From contig OX578280.1 in NCBI GenBank assembly GCA_951217055.1, positions 18,391,394-18,455,393 of the forward strand: DNA of 64,000 nucleotides, given 5' to 3'. The notes beneath the pieces were generated by a model, which saw only the letters and a program-made list of their open reading frames with translations, did no database searches and had not been told where the DNA came from. The position numbers and the translations under genes are program-made. The stretch comes from Gerris lacustris. Its lineage: Eukaryota; Arthropoda; Insecta; Hemiptera; Gerridae. Positions 36,692-51,208 of the stretch are shown here, one piece after another (position 1 is the stretch's first letter; each line of letters opens with the position of its first letter).

Positions 36692-39600
36692 GTGTGTGTG
36701 TGTTAGTGTGTTAGAAATCCTTTATTTATCCAAAATACCATTAAAAAGCAGCACATTTGATTGTTTCCTTTACCTGGAATCTTCTTTACCATTCGTTACA
36801 TTTGATAAAAACATTGAATCCACTTCTTTAAAGCAACATTCTCTTTGGTTAAATAGTTTTCCGTGTTGTCATTATCTTTTGTTGCTTTTCACTCTCTTCT
36901 TCTTTGATATTTCACGTTTACTTTTATTTACCAATTTACAAATACATAATTCAAAAATAAATAAAAGCCAAGTTTTCCTTGTGTTTATAGCTAGAAGAAT
37001 TTATTAAGTCCTGAATTTACTTTTTTTTCCCTAATTACTAACTTCTATACATTGATAAAATAATGATGTCTTTTAACCACTTCGGTTTTTTTTTGGTTTT
37101 TTTACAGAAATCTGTTTTTGATACCAGGAAACATTTGTAGTTTTGTCTCTCTGTCGGTCAACGTTTTTGCGAACAACCATTTATTAAAATCAAATCGTCC
37201 GATTTTGATTAAATTCAAAGCTCGCAGAAGTTTTAAACAAACAATTCAATCAACATTTCTTGCAATTGGTTGAGTGCTTTTCAAGCTATTGTTGTTAATA
37301 AAAGCAAGTATGTGAAGTATATGGGGCCGACAATGGGCTAAGTATACACACAATAATGGCCTACCACCCAAATTGAATTAAAAATGGACGAATAAGTTTT
37401 TAAGATATATATTAATAGAGCGACAGTCAGACCGGCAGACAGACATGGAACCAAAAATGTTCCCTGATGACTGAAACGGATTTCTATCTTGGAATTTATG
37501 AAATCAGAGACATAAAACATTTTCGTTCTTCAGAACGTTCATAATATATAGCTTACGTTACCTTCAGTAAGCTCGTATGCATAATAGCAATGCTATAGTG
37601 AAGCTCTTGGAAATAAATTTTGCATATAAATGTCCGTTTTATGTATATAGATAATAAGGTAAATATTCTTTTTCCGTGGTAGGCTGTGAAATAGTAACTT
37701 TAGAGCCTAAAAACATAACTAAAATCAATTTTTTCATTAAGTGTACTTGAAAAATCTTTTCAATAATCCTAAAATGTATTGAAATAGTACATTACGCGTC
37801 TAGTGCGGAAAGTAGCATTTTGTATGCGAGTGTGGAGTTTGCACCCGAGTGGCAGCGAGGGTAGTAAAACCACAAGAGCAGAGCAAAATGCAGTTTTCGC
37901 ACGAGTTGCGTACCGCACTTTATCTTCGATGGTGGATTTTAATAATAAACTTCCTGTATAGTATGTATTTCTCTTTTGATTAAGATGACATTAATTCATT
38001 TAGTTGTATTTTGTGCCGAATTAATATCAGGAAGGCGTATAATTCTCCTCATTTTCTTCATAATCACTTAAATCACTCATTGTTTCTCTAAAAACTCGAT
38101 ATAAACAATTACTTTAATTAAAAAAAAACTGCAAATTAGAATGTAAACAAACTCGCTAATCGTGCGTTAAGGTGAAGAATTCCTCTTTTATTCCGACCTA
38201 GGGCGGAAAAAAGAGGAATTCTTCACCTCATTATGAACGCGAATGCGCATTGAATACAGCTACGAAAAGAATCCCTTCCTACGCATCTAAACAGAGATAT
38301 AATGTTTATATTTCGTATCAATCGTAGATAAACATTTTTTACTTCCTTGGAGGTAAAAAATTTGGCAATATTTACTTATGTAAATCTAATTGACGTGGTA
38401 AAGAAACTTCATAGCCTACTAACATAAATACTATTCTATATTTATGAGTTCGCTATTATAATAACAATGTACACTCATAAAACATTGTGAACCACAGTAT
38501 GGTGCCCAAGGGGCAACAAGCGAAGAAGCGGGAGACCTGCCTCAAGACTCAAGATAGAGAACAGATATTGAAAAGGTCTTTGGAGTCAGTCTTGTGGCAC
38601 TGGACCGCTGTCAACAGACAAGCCTGATGGAATAAGGCGGGAGAGGCCTGGGCCCTTTGATTGGCTAATTTATAGCTATGTTTATTTATTTAAACTATCA
38701 TGTTTACTATTAACTGCTTAGTACTACAAAAAGAAAGAGAAAAGTAAATTTAAAGTTTTATTATAAAAAAAGAGAATTTTATTTTAATTTACTATTATTA
38801 TTAGTATTATTATTAAGTATTATTTTCTCTAATAAAATTTCTTATTTTGCAATCTTGAAAATGTATTGTGTATTTATTTAAATTTAAACTGGAAATAAAG
38901 GCTTATTATTATTATTATTATTATAAAACATGACTCTTACTATTCAATTACGATAAAACTGATAAGCTTTTTAATAAATAATCATTAGGAAATTTGTGTA
39001 TTTAATTTTCCATTGAGTTATCTAATGTGATAATTGATAATGAAGATAAGTGTATTGCTACATAGTAAAATCGAATAATTTTTATTTACCTATATTATAT
39101 ATATATATATATTTTTTTTTAATTGTTATACAATATTCTTTTCTTTTATATACTTACACATCAACAACAACAATACAACAGTATTGCAAAAGTTTATTAT
39201 ACACTGCCAGTGAATTATAAGCTCTTTTCACTATAAACATAAAGTGCTGAGAATTACATTTATATAATTCTATAACGAGATTTCACAAAAATTAAATTAA
39301 TTTTTAAAATTGTTCAAATCCTAAGACTCGAACCAACTTACTTCAATTATAAATAAAATTGTTGCTCATTTTTATAATATATAAGATTAATAAAAAATTA
39401 AAGTTAAATAAATAAATGAATATAATAATAGATTTTAACTTAAAGCGAGAGTTTAAGACAAAATGCAACATTGTTTTTATACTCTATGTTTTCTTTCATA
39501 GTTATTTGTGATAACGCTCTACCCTCATTGCTCATGTGTAACAAAGGTTTAGTTAGGGAACCTTCAAAATAAATTAAAACTAATTATGAATGTAATGGTT

Positions 39601-42600
39601 TTATCTTTTAGACCTTCCTTACTCATTAATATGTACAAAACTAATTTACGTAATGTAGACGTTTGCGTGAGGTCAAATTCTAAAAATAAACTGCCACAAA
39701 GAGGCGACGAATTCAAAGTTCTCGGTAAAACCAATACAGTTACGATGAATTCTATAACACTCAAATTTCTTTCTCAAATATGCTTTTATAATTAAGTGTT
39801 ATCTTTATATATATGTGTAGATAGATAAGTTTATATTGAGAAATGTATTTATATGATGGTTTCTTTTTTTAATGTTTTAGCGGTAGCTCAGGAACATCTT
39901 AAAAGGCTTGAAGTGGAATCTCAAGTTAAAAGAAGCATCGAACTTGAACGAGATAGACTAAAAACGGACTTGCATAAGATGTTTATTAATAATCTTAGTG
40001 CTATATCTGAGAAAGAACGGTATGAACTAAAGATTAAATCAGCAATGTTACATTTAACCTTACTAAGTTTACCCTGAAGTTGTATATTGTACAGGTACTT
40101 ACTTAGTTACGCATCTCAGAAAAAAAGCCTCTTACTTAAGTATTACCGAACATTTAAGGAAATCCTTCAATATTTTCCTAAAACCTTAACAAAATGTTGC
40201 AACACATACAAAAAATAGAGTACACTTTTTCTACATAATGGCTACTTTAAATTCTATAAAAATACTTTTGAATCTACTGGCTTCACATGTCATGCTGACT
40301 AAAAACTTGTATTTAACCGTCCACCATCTTGAAAATATGAAGTGTGAAATTGTAATAATTACACATTCCTTTTCTACTCTTAAATGCCTTTAAAATGATA
40401 CAATATAACATGTCATACTGACATACCTTGTTTAGTTATCCTCCATATTGACCGCCATCTTGAAAATATTGAGTCTAAAATTTACAAAAAAGTACAGTTA
40501 TCAAAATTGCTGAGATGCAGCTGTGGGCCAAATTTCGTTCCAACAGATCAATTTTTACGCCATTTATTCATTAGACAAACAAACAAATACCCAAACTAAC
40601 AAACTTTTAAAATTGCTAGAATCTAATAAATCTCTGAAATAAATAACTTACTACGCTCGTTCATGTGAATAACTTTTTTTTTGCTTTATTATTTATGTTA
40701 TCAAAGATACATTTTTAGTTCGAGGTACAATTTATAATTACATAATTAATTTGTATCTTACCTACTCTTTAATTTATTTCAATTCATGCAACACCCACTT
40801 ATTATCGAGGATTAGACTCTATCTTTTTCCTCCTTTTTTGTGTTTCTCCGATTCATTTATACTGGTTATTTCATATTAATAAACTATTTTGTGAACTATG
40901 CAGCTTCCAGTGGATAAATGGTATGACTTGTAGATTTGTGACACATTATTGTGTATATTATACAAAGAGGTTAAATATTGACCCCACGTTGGGCGCCACT
41001 TTTATGACCCTTAATTTTCCGGAACTAAATTTTCATTCATATGCTATGTGTTCTATGTATACGATATATTATTATATATATATTCTAATTATTGTTTATG
41101 ATTGTACACATTATTTAAATTAATAGATTGGTAGCTGAAGCTGGTGAACTCGAAGATAAAGTAGAAGAAACACTCCTTCATGTGAAACACAAAGAGAACT
41201 GTATTCAAGAGATGACCACTAGAATAGCTGAAGAGACAGATAAACTTGGAGAGGCTATTAAGTTGTATGAATTAACTAAGACAGATCGAGATTTACTTGA
41301 CATGAAGACTAGACAGACGAGGGTAACTCATTACAATTTAGACTAATTCAACTCCATTAGGCTTCAGCCACTCAGGAATTTATTTGGGGTTTTTCCCGAT
41401 TTAATCTTATACCAACTCAATATTTTCAGGAAAATAACCAAGAACTGAAGAGAAAAGTAAAGCTTCTTTCAAAACAACTTGATCAACTCTATGATCAGCT
41501 CCATTCGACTGAAAATCAATTGGCTAAACAAGAGAAAAGTAAGCTAATTTTTGTGGTATGTAAATTTTGTGGTATAAATGTATTAAGACTATATAAAACA
41601 TAATTTATACACGAATAAATGGAGCTTACGGCTATGTACGATTGTACCCAACTACATACCTGAATAATATTTACGATTTATGCGGCTAATAAATCACGTA
41701 ATTTTATAAAATTATAAATTACTTTTATATAATATAGATTTTGTAAGGTTAATTTATAAATAATTTAATTTCATAACAATAAATGTTAGCATAAAGTACT
41801 TAATATGTTAAAATGCATGAATATTTAATTACTAACTATTATATTATTTCTATTACATTAATATTTAGTAATTACTTAGTATCGAGGTTTTTTCTGTGCT
41901 CGAAGTTTATAAAAAAAATGGAATATCTGTTTGTCTTCATTATTTTGTTGTATAATATACACCCATACTACCACGCCATTATTATCTATTACATAATATA
42001 ATTTACTTACAGATTTAATAGTTAAGCTACCAGCTACCTGTCAGTTTTAACACTGATGTAAATTTTCTGTGGGTTGCAAGTCTGCATGTAAATAATATTA
42101 CTGTCAAAAACATAAAAATTAAATTGGTCACTCTTGTTGGTAAATTAATAAGCTCAGAAATAGATTGACTAATAAGTTAAGTAGGTTATACATGATAAAG
42201 GTAATATATAATTAAGTTATGATATAATAACTTTAGTAAAATTCATTTTATAAAAATATAGAAGTGTTTTAAATAGTTCTATAAATTGTTGAACAAAATA
42301 ATTGATGTAATAGTTTAAAGTTTAGGTGGTTTAATGATTAGTATCACTGCTGTAATCAACAACAGCGGGTCTAGATTTACTCTAGAAATGGTGTGAAGGT
42401 GGGCGACCGTCGACCGTGCAGCTAATATCAAGACCAGGGAGCCAGCAAAGCTGTGTGGCTTTAAACATTTAATGCACCTGTTCGGCCAACAATGATAAAT
42501 CGAGGGCAACACAAGGTTGTGGGTTCGATCCCACGCCAATATGCTTTGATTTACATCTGTGATCAAAACCGGAATAAGGTCAAATAAACCTATAAAGGGA

Positions 42601-45600
42601 TCCCAAAAATCTAAAAGGGTATCCCAGGGAATCTACAAAGAGATCTCAGGGAACCTACAAAGGAATTTTAGGGCACTTACTAAAAAAAAAAAAAAAAAGT
42701 AGTCACTTATACAGGATTCCAGTCAGTGTGGTGCTCTGGATATGAACCTGTAAGTCACGGGTAGTACAGTACCATGGATATGAATCCACGATTTGTTTCT
42801 CTGATTTACATGGCTCAATAATGCTCACACCATACTCGCTTCGGCGAGTGTGGTGTTGTTCAGTTGGAGTTGTTCAGAGGAATGGTCATTGGCTGGAACT
42901 CTTAACCACAGGGCTAGTAAAAAGGGCCTCAATGAAGCCTATAATTGCTAGGTTCGAACAAGTTGTTCGTCCTACCCGTTCATTAATTCTAGTACTAGGA
43001 CTTACTACTGTCTGAACCTGGTATTGGCATGAGCTGTTAAAAATTATAAGAATTAATAAGTCATTTAAAAAAATCATAAGACCATACTATACACCAGTAT
43101 ACACTATAGATTATGTAGGTAACCTTTAATTACACGGAAGAATCATATATGAATAAATTACAATATCTTTTTCTAAATGAACATAAATACTAAATTGTGT
43201 TAAATATTTGTTAGTGTAGTTAAACACTAAACTGATCAAGTTAACACTTTGCATTTATATCTATAATCATTATGATAAAGTCAATATAAATTTCGTTTTA
43301 CAATGAAGATAGACGATCTATGTTTTACAATAATAGTACATTACACTTCCTGTATGTAAGTACGTATTTCTCTTTTGATTAAGATGGCATTAATTCTTGA
43401 GTTGTATTTTTTGCCGAATTAATTATTTCTGGAGGAGTATTATTCTACACATTTTCGTCAAAGTCACTTGATTCACTTATTGTTTTTCACTAAAATCTCG
43501 ATATAAACAGTTACTTTAATGAAAGAACAGCAAATTAGTTTTGTTAAATGTAAACAAACTCGCTAATCGTGCGTAAAGCTAAAGAATTCCTCTTCTTCAC
43601 CGCGCTAGCGTGGTAAAGAAGAGGAATTCTTCAGAACTATGAGACCATGAGACGCGTATGCGCAATGAATACAAGTACGTAAATAATCACTTTCTACGCA
43701 TCTAAACAGAGATACAATGTTTATATTTCGTATCAATCGTAGATAAATTATTTTGTTACAGTTGGTAAGAAGAAAGCTCAGGAAAGTGGCCGACTTGAAC
43801 TTCGGGTTTGGAAAAGCGATGGAGAGTTAAAATCGTGCAAAGAATCACTAGTCAAAATGGAAAAAGATCAACTTATTAGTAATAGACACCTAGATCAAAT
43901 GGATAAACAAAATGCTAAAATAAATATCCTTCTAGAAATGGTACTTACAGATTAACAAAAATTATAATTAAGATACTTTTTTTTAAAAAAAAAAAATGGA
44001 TTTGAACTCGAGTTATAAATGTTAATTTTTAATCTTTTAGCCTAATTAGTAGGTAAAGCTCTAAGGTGAATTTGCTTCAAGATGGGGAGAAGAAACGCAA
44101 GGCGGACGGTAAAGGCTTACTGCTTTAAAAGAGTCAACTCTAGTTTAGTATTTCGTACTCATAAACCCTATATTGATTAATAATGAGTAAAAATTCTTCG
44201 GCTGTGTTTTTCTCCAATGTGTGGAAGCGAATCATAGTAAATATAGTAGAGGTGTTGTTCAACATCCAGGCAACGTCTTCACATTACAGAAGTAAACCTG
44301 GCACTATTGTCTGATAGTCCAGACGCAGTATCCCGATCTCAGGGGTGAAGATGAGCTGAAGATGAAAGGGGATTCCCATTAACCCATAGTGCCTGGGGGA
44401 TTCCCATTCTATTTCGTCTGTGCCTTTCCATCCTCTTTCTTTGTTTACTTTCCGGCTGAAGCTGCTTTGACTCGTACCGTGCCTGTAAAAACTGTTGTAT
44501 CCTATGAGTATCGAACCTGCACATCCTCCAGATCTCACAGATTTTGAAGTGTGAAGCTTGATGAGAAAAATCCACAATCGATGACAAATCAGAAGAAAAT
44601 ATTGAAACAAATTGAGGAGAAATTCTAAGATACACTTAAAAACACTAAAACACTTAATGTATGAGTCTAAATTCGTCAATACAGAACGTATAGCGAGTGA
44701 TGTTTTGAAATGTAGACTTGCATTTATATATGTACAATTTGGTGGGGAGGGTAAAACTTGATGCCTTTCGGTTATTTCCATCTGCCTCTCAATTTTTTTT
44801 AAGATAGATGCAATTATTCATTTCCAAGATTTTACAGGAGAATTTTCACGAAATCTTACTCTTAATTGTAGCTTTGGCAAATGTATGATTTTCCTATCAC
44901 AAAATATTGTAAAAACCCTACATAGTGGGCAACCTTCGTGAGAAGGGAGTCTTATGCAAAAACCCCACCCGAGGGTGACACAACAGGTGAATGGACTCTC
45001 CACTCACAATTTTAGAAAGGTACAAATGAAATAGAAGAGGGGGCCAAATTAGAAGATGAGCGGGGAAGAGGAGGATGGGTCAAAATAAGGGGATTAAGAT
45101 GAGTAAGGAGGGGAGTAGTCTGGCCCTATGATGGTCCAGTTGCAGCATCCCGATCTTGGGAGGGGGGGATGAAGATAAGTGAGGATTCACCACATACATC
45201 ACTCTCTGTTTATTCAAAATATAACTTCTATTAAAAATTGAAATAATTTCTGTTTTCAAATAAGGCTTTGGATGAGGTGAGTAGGCTGCAGAAAAAAGAA
45301 GAAGAAGAAAGACAAAGAGCTGAACGTTTAAAACAGAGACTGGAGGAAGAAACAAGATCAGCTGATTTGGCTGCGGCACAAACTGTCCAAAGAATGGACG
45401 ATGTTAAATTACTCAGACTGGAAGTACTTAAGTTGAGGTGAATTCAAAAGTAAAAACTAACTAAGTTAAATATCAAATACATAATAATATATCTCGATAC
45501 CTGATAATATTTCCACCGTAGTGCGGTTTTTTTACTTATTTTTTTGTGGGATTTTATTTATCCTTACTCGTAAATATGTACGTGCATTCTGTGCGTTGGT

Positions 45601-48600
45601 GCTTACGTACAGTCAATATAAAGCTATGGCCTCATTATCAAAGCTTTTTCAGATATCTCTATCCAGTGCCAGCTCTGGACCACCAATCTTCCATAGATCC
45701 TCAATCCTCATCGTTTTGCCATTCTGAAGCCCTCCTCTTCTTTCTAGGGGTCCGTCCACTGTTTTTTTTGGGACCCTTTTGTCAGAAATCCTTAATAATT
45801 GGCCTAACCGTCTTTTTACCAAGATTTTTTGATGTATGAAACAATGTTTCTTTCAATCTAGTTTCTTTAAGGCCTTGCCGAACAAAAAGCGGACTCTGTA
45901 AACTGTAATATTGCACAGTCCTGTTCAAACAGACTTTGGCTGTCCATGGCGGATAGATCTAGTCTGCGGTGGACGGATGCAGTCAGCGGTGGACATAGCA
46001 GTTTCCACAGAGTTCTCGGCGGAATAGAAGCATCATGACGATAAATCTATTGATCAATTGATCGTTCTTGTGCTATTAGATAATAGCACAAGATAATATT
46101 AGATTAACGTCTCTTTTTACTGGTCTTATATTACTTTGCTTTGTAAGTTTCCTCGCACGTTTCCGTCACCCCAATTTTGAACCACTTTCCGTCTTTCAAT
46201 CTTCCCCAAATTTTGCATATGAAAACTGGAAACAATTGAGGTGAAGAATACAGAAACAAAAAAAAAAAAAAAATGTTGAATATTAGACCAGTTTTCAAAA
46301 ATGGTATTTTTATATTAAATATTACTGGTCTTATATTACTTTGCTTTGTAAGCTTCATCGCACAATTATTACCCAAATTTTGAACCACTTCCCGTTTTTC
46401 AATCTTCCCTAAATTTTGCACATGGAAACAATGTAGGCGAAGAAAAAAAAATGTTGAAAATAAGACCAATTTTTAAAAATGGAATTTTTATATTAATTAT
46501 TAATGTATCTTTGAAGCGTCTAAAACCCACCTCGGATCAAAAAGTTTAATTTCATGTTAATTGTAATTATTCACTGGTAATTAACGTAAAGAAAGATATC
46601 TAATTTACATTTGGAAAAATTATAATATAAGAACATGTTTAAGACTATAAAGATATTAACTTTTAACAATAATAATATTTTATAAATAATAATAATAATA
46701 ATAATATTTTATCATTTAGGCGAGAAAAAACTATGTTAACTAAAGCATTCGACAACGTTGCCGACTTTCGAAAAGAGATTTACTTGTTGAATAAAGAATT
46801 GACCAAGGAAAGAATTAGAAACACTGTTCTCGAAAATGAAATGGAAACCCCTATTAATTTTCATCGGTGGCGTTTTCTTCAGGTAACATGGTACTCAACT
46901 AGAATTGACTATAATTAATACATCTTAACTTTTTTTATTTCCAACAGAAGTTGTTAAATATGACATGTAACTTGTGAATAACCTACCCATACCAAAACAA
47001 CTTTTAGAATTTTGATTAATAAAATATGTAAAATTATTGGGGAAAAAGGGGTGGAACACTGTTGGGGAGCGGAAGAGGGAAATTAGCAACAACAAAAAAT
47101 GTATTTTATATAATAGTGTTAAAAAAAATATATGGTTTCTATGGTTTTTAGGATGATGCCAAGTCATAAAAGAAGAATCAAGTCTATAGGACCAAGGGTT
47201 TCTAATAAAAATATGCGAGAAATGCTACATAAATTAAAGAGTTACCAATAGCTAAGTTGCAACAACATGAGTTAAAATCAAATAACACTAAGAAAGGGAA
47301 CCACATCGTGTGTTTGAAAGTTTTTTACAAGCCCATGATATGGGTATCAAATAAAAGGGTTTGCTGAGAAGAATATTAATACGAATAATAGATTTTTTTT
47401 TCAATGAATAATAATAATCCAAAAAAAAAAAGTTCTATTATAAATACTTAATGTAATATTATATTATAATAATCATAATTACTCTAAAATTTGATGTTCT
47501 TACATTAGTACAGAGTTTATGTGCCAAGTTTCAGCTCGAATGAATGACTGGAAGATGGTTAATTTGTCCTCTAAAGATTTCTGACGGCAACCAGCTAAGT
47601 TAACACAAACATAAACTAGAATATAAAGGATTTAAAAAAATAAACAGGCATACGCAAAAACATCAATTTTTTACATAAAAATTTCTTGAAAAATTACCTT
47701 ATTTTTTTGGTTTTGCTATTTTACTCAATAACTATGCGACTTATAGGAAAAAAAAAATAGGATATAAATAAATAAAATTGATACAAAATCTCTATAACAC
47801 TGTATAGTGTATACCTACTCTCGTGGACTTTGCTTCCAGGGAAAAGATCCTGAAGGTAAGGACTTAGTAGACAGAGTACAGAAGCTCCAAAAAGAAATAG
47901 CAAAAGGTCGACAAGATCTCGCTATCAAAGAAACAACTATTGCTCAGGTATATATTTAAAATGTAATTATATATTTAGAAAAAAATTAATTAATTATAAA
48001 ACAGACTTTGTTTAATTTTTTTCAAAATATGTTTTGGCTAGATGCTTTATTTTTAAAAAAAAAAAAAAAAAAAAAAAACAAGAAGTGAACTTATTGTAGA
48101 ATTTACACACAACATTTACACTCAATTAATTAATTATAAGAAGCCAATTAAGTGAGAGGAAAAGCTTACTTATTTGAAATAGAAATAAAGCTTTTTTCCC
48201 CTACTTTTTAAGTATTTTCTTAAAATACAATTATTTTTAAAGAGTTGTTATATTTTTGTACTTATATTTCCCTGTATAATTAACATAATTAAAAGTATTT
48301 ATATTTTTAATGCTATGTTTTTAATTCTAGATGACGAAAGTGAACGAAGAGTTGAAAAATTATTTGGAAAAATTACCTGGTCCTGATGCTGTGGAAACAA
48401 TAACTAATTTACAATATCTTTTACAGGAAAAAGAAAGTACTATAAAAGTAATCAAAACAGTTTATTATTATAAATTAAGGTTGTACGAAATGAGATTAGT
48501 GTAAATAAGAGCTTATAGTAGAGCTTTAGCATTTCAAATTAATATTATTAAAAATATTTCTGAGTTATGTAAAGATAACTAGAAACAAATGGCTTTAAAT

Positions 48601-51176
48601 AATTATATACTTTTTTAAAAACTATTTACAAATTACCCAAGTTGTGTGAGTGAGAGACACCAAGGGATGTATGACGCAAGCGTGGGACATATGAACTGTT
48701 CCAACATAAGGCATTACGACGTTAAGATGTTGGCTCTGCATTGCGCCATGTCCTGCATCGTTTCGGCGCCTCCGACTCATCAGGGGCCCGAAGATGCCCA
48801 CCTAACTCTGGACCTTTACAGAAGATCAGATAAAGGGCTTCTCAGAGACGAGTGTGCTCTCATATCCCCATACTTGCTTGGATGTACAGACAATGTGACA
48901 CCGTGTTTGCTCACTGCAATAAGCTATACAACGATGCAGGACATGGTGCAATGCCGAGCGCTGATGTTGGAGGATGTGATACATTCCTTGGTGTCTCTCA
49001 TACTCACACAAATTGTGTAGCTTATTGCAGTGTGCAAACACAGTATCATATTGATGATCTATTTGTAAATCATTTATTAAGGGTTTTAATTCTATTTGTC
49101 TTCTTTTGATTTTGCATTAGATCTCTTGCTACATTTGTACTAAAAGGAGAGTGAGTTATTTTTTCGAATTTTAAGGGGCCTTTCCGGGTAAAATGTACGG
49201 TACGTACAGTGAGGGCAAAAAAACCGTACTTTCTTGAGCACTTAAAGCTCAGCTTCTGTAATAGATAGAGATATGGGGTTTGCGGGGTCTGAAAATACAT
49301 TCTTCTACTTTAAATTTCATATCTTTAAGATAACTAACTATTGGATGAAAGCCATGCAATGACGGTTTGAATTAGGATTCTAAAAAACTCGTACGGGTAG
49401 TTTTGATAAAATTAATGTATTTAAAATAAGAATATTTAACAAAATTACAAAAAAAAAATTATGCATATATCACAGATTTACTTGATGTATGGATGGTTCA
49501 ATATGTCCTCCTTGTTAATTTACGATGGCACTCTCCTTCTCCAGTGGGATATGGCTCGAGCAATAGTTGATTGACGCATATCATCCCAGGCATGAAGAAT
49601 CCTCTTTCGAAGTTCATCAATGTCCTTTAATCTGCCTCCCGCACGTACTCTCTTTGTTGCAACCAACCCCAGACAGAGTAATCAATTGGATTTAGGTCTG
49701 GACTATTTGGCGGCCTCTCGTCTGGTTGGATGAAGTCTGGGCCATTCTCTTGCAAGTATTAAATTGTTTTGAAGAGCGATCATCCTGCATAAACATGTAA
49801 TTTGGCACTTGATCTTCAATTTCAGGGAATATTGTGCTTAACTCATCTAAAATGTTTGTTATAACACCGAGGAACTCCACCCAATTCTTTAAGTTATAGA
49901 TATGAAATTTAAAGTAGACGAATGTATTTTTCAGACCCCGCAAAGCACATATCTCTATCTATCACAGAAGCTAAGCTATAAGTGTTATAGAAGTGCGTAT
50001 TTTATGTTTTGCCCACCCTGTGTATGAGAAATTTGGTCTTCAGGTTCGATTTTCTTTTATTCATTAAAATTATTTTGGCGCTCGAAAGTTCGTTAAATTT
50101 TGAACTGTGTAGTTTGTACAAAGTATGAAATTAAAATTTGTAATTTAAAGCTTAATTTATTTTGTGTTTGTGAGGCATAGCTCCAGAACATTTATAATGG
50201 TATAATTAGAAATTTGAGACACTTTCATTCATTCTAGAAATATGAATTCGCTCTTTTGGATTTCAAATGTTTAAATAATTAATTTGCATGCTTTGTTGCA
50301 GACTTTATCATCAGAATTGTGCTGTTTAGAAGGACAAGTTCAGGACTTAAAACTCTCTGCTGATATTAAGAAACGAGAACAAGACGATATCAAAAGAAAA
50401 TATTATAATCTGGTAGATATTTTAATCAATTCCAGTACTGTATTACGTAGGATTACAAGAACTGGAAAGTCGTCATTTTTAGCCTTGTTTGTTTAATGCA
50501 ATGATAACAGCATAGTGATTACGCGTATATGTTTACGTTAAGAGATTACGTATGTGAAATTAAGTGTTTTTCATCACACCTTAAAATTTACGCAACTAGA
50601 GTATCATTGCTTAGTTTCAAAATAGCATTAACATTTAAATGAAATAAATATTGTTAAACTCTTTAAGGGTGTCACAATTTACACTTACACTCTAATTAAG
50701 AGTTTTTTTTTTCAATAAAACTAAATATTAGGAATATTAAGATAAAAGTAGCATCCCATATTGATAATACATTCTACAAACAATTCTTTATGTGTATAAC
50801 ATGTCACTGAAAAATGCATAAAACGGCACATGTTAAAAATGCAGATAATGTAATTGGCGCTAATAGATGAAGATGCACGCTGCCCCATTTTTCTCGTGTC
50901 GTGAAGTGCAACATTTGTACTTTTAACCCTAGAACAACACGCATATTTTTTTAAGTAAACTCCACACAGGGGTCAGTGAGACCCCAATTACTTAATGGGT
51001 TAAATTAATTCATTTAACATTTTCATTTTTAATTATTTATATATTTTTGTAAATATAATTTGTCATACTAAATATACCATTTAATTTTGAGCAAAACAAA
51101 TAAGGATTTTAAAATTAATTAGTATACATATATATTTTCATCAATTTTTTTTTTAAGAAAAATGTGTAGGTACTTT

Positions 51177-51208
<32 letters not shown>

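Noticed and set aside
36534..37007. 157-codon plus-strand frame
   Set aside because: It runs through the (TA)n microsatellite (poly Ile-Tyr) and lies inside CFAP58 intron 7; no similarity or codon signal.
39564..39795. Two opposite-strand frames just before CFAP58 exon 8
   Set aside because: Mutually overlapping antisense frames in intron 7; neither matches a protein and neither joins in phase to exon 8.
44284..44781. 165-codon minus-strand frame and an overlapping 98-codon frame
   Set aside because: Antisense in CFAP58 intron 11, in a repeat whose piece recurs at 45110-45190; no protein family recognised and the overlapping frames are both random-looking.
46131..46469. 112-codon minus-strand frame
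   Set aside because: Spans a 205-bp tandem duplication, so the two halves are the same sequence; poly-Phe from A runs. Intronic.
48646..49020. 124-codon plus-strand frame
   Set aside because: Lies wholly within an inverted-repeat element related to 53617-53890, which has no such frame.
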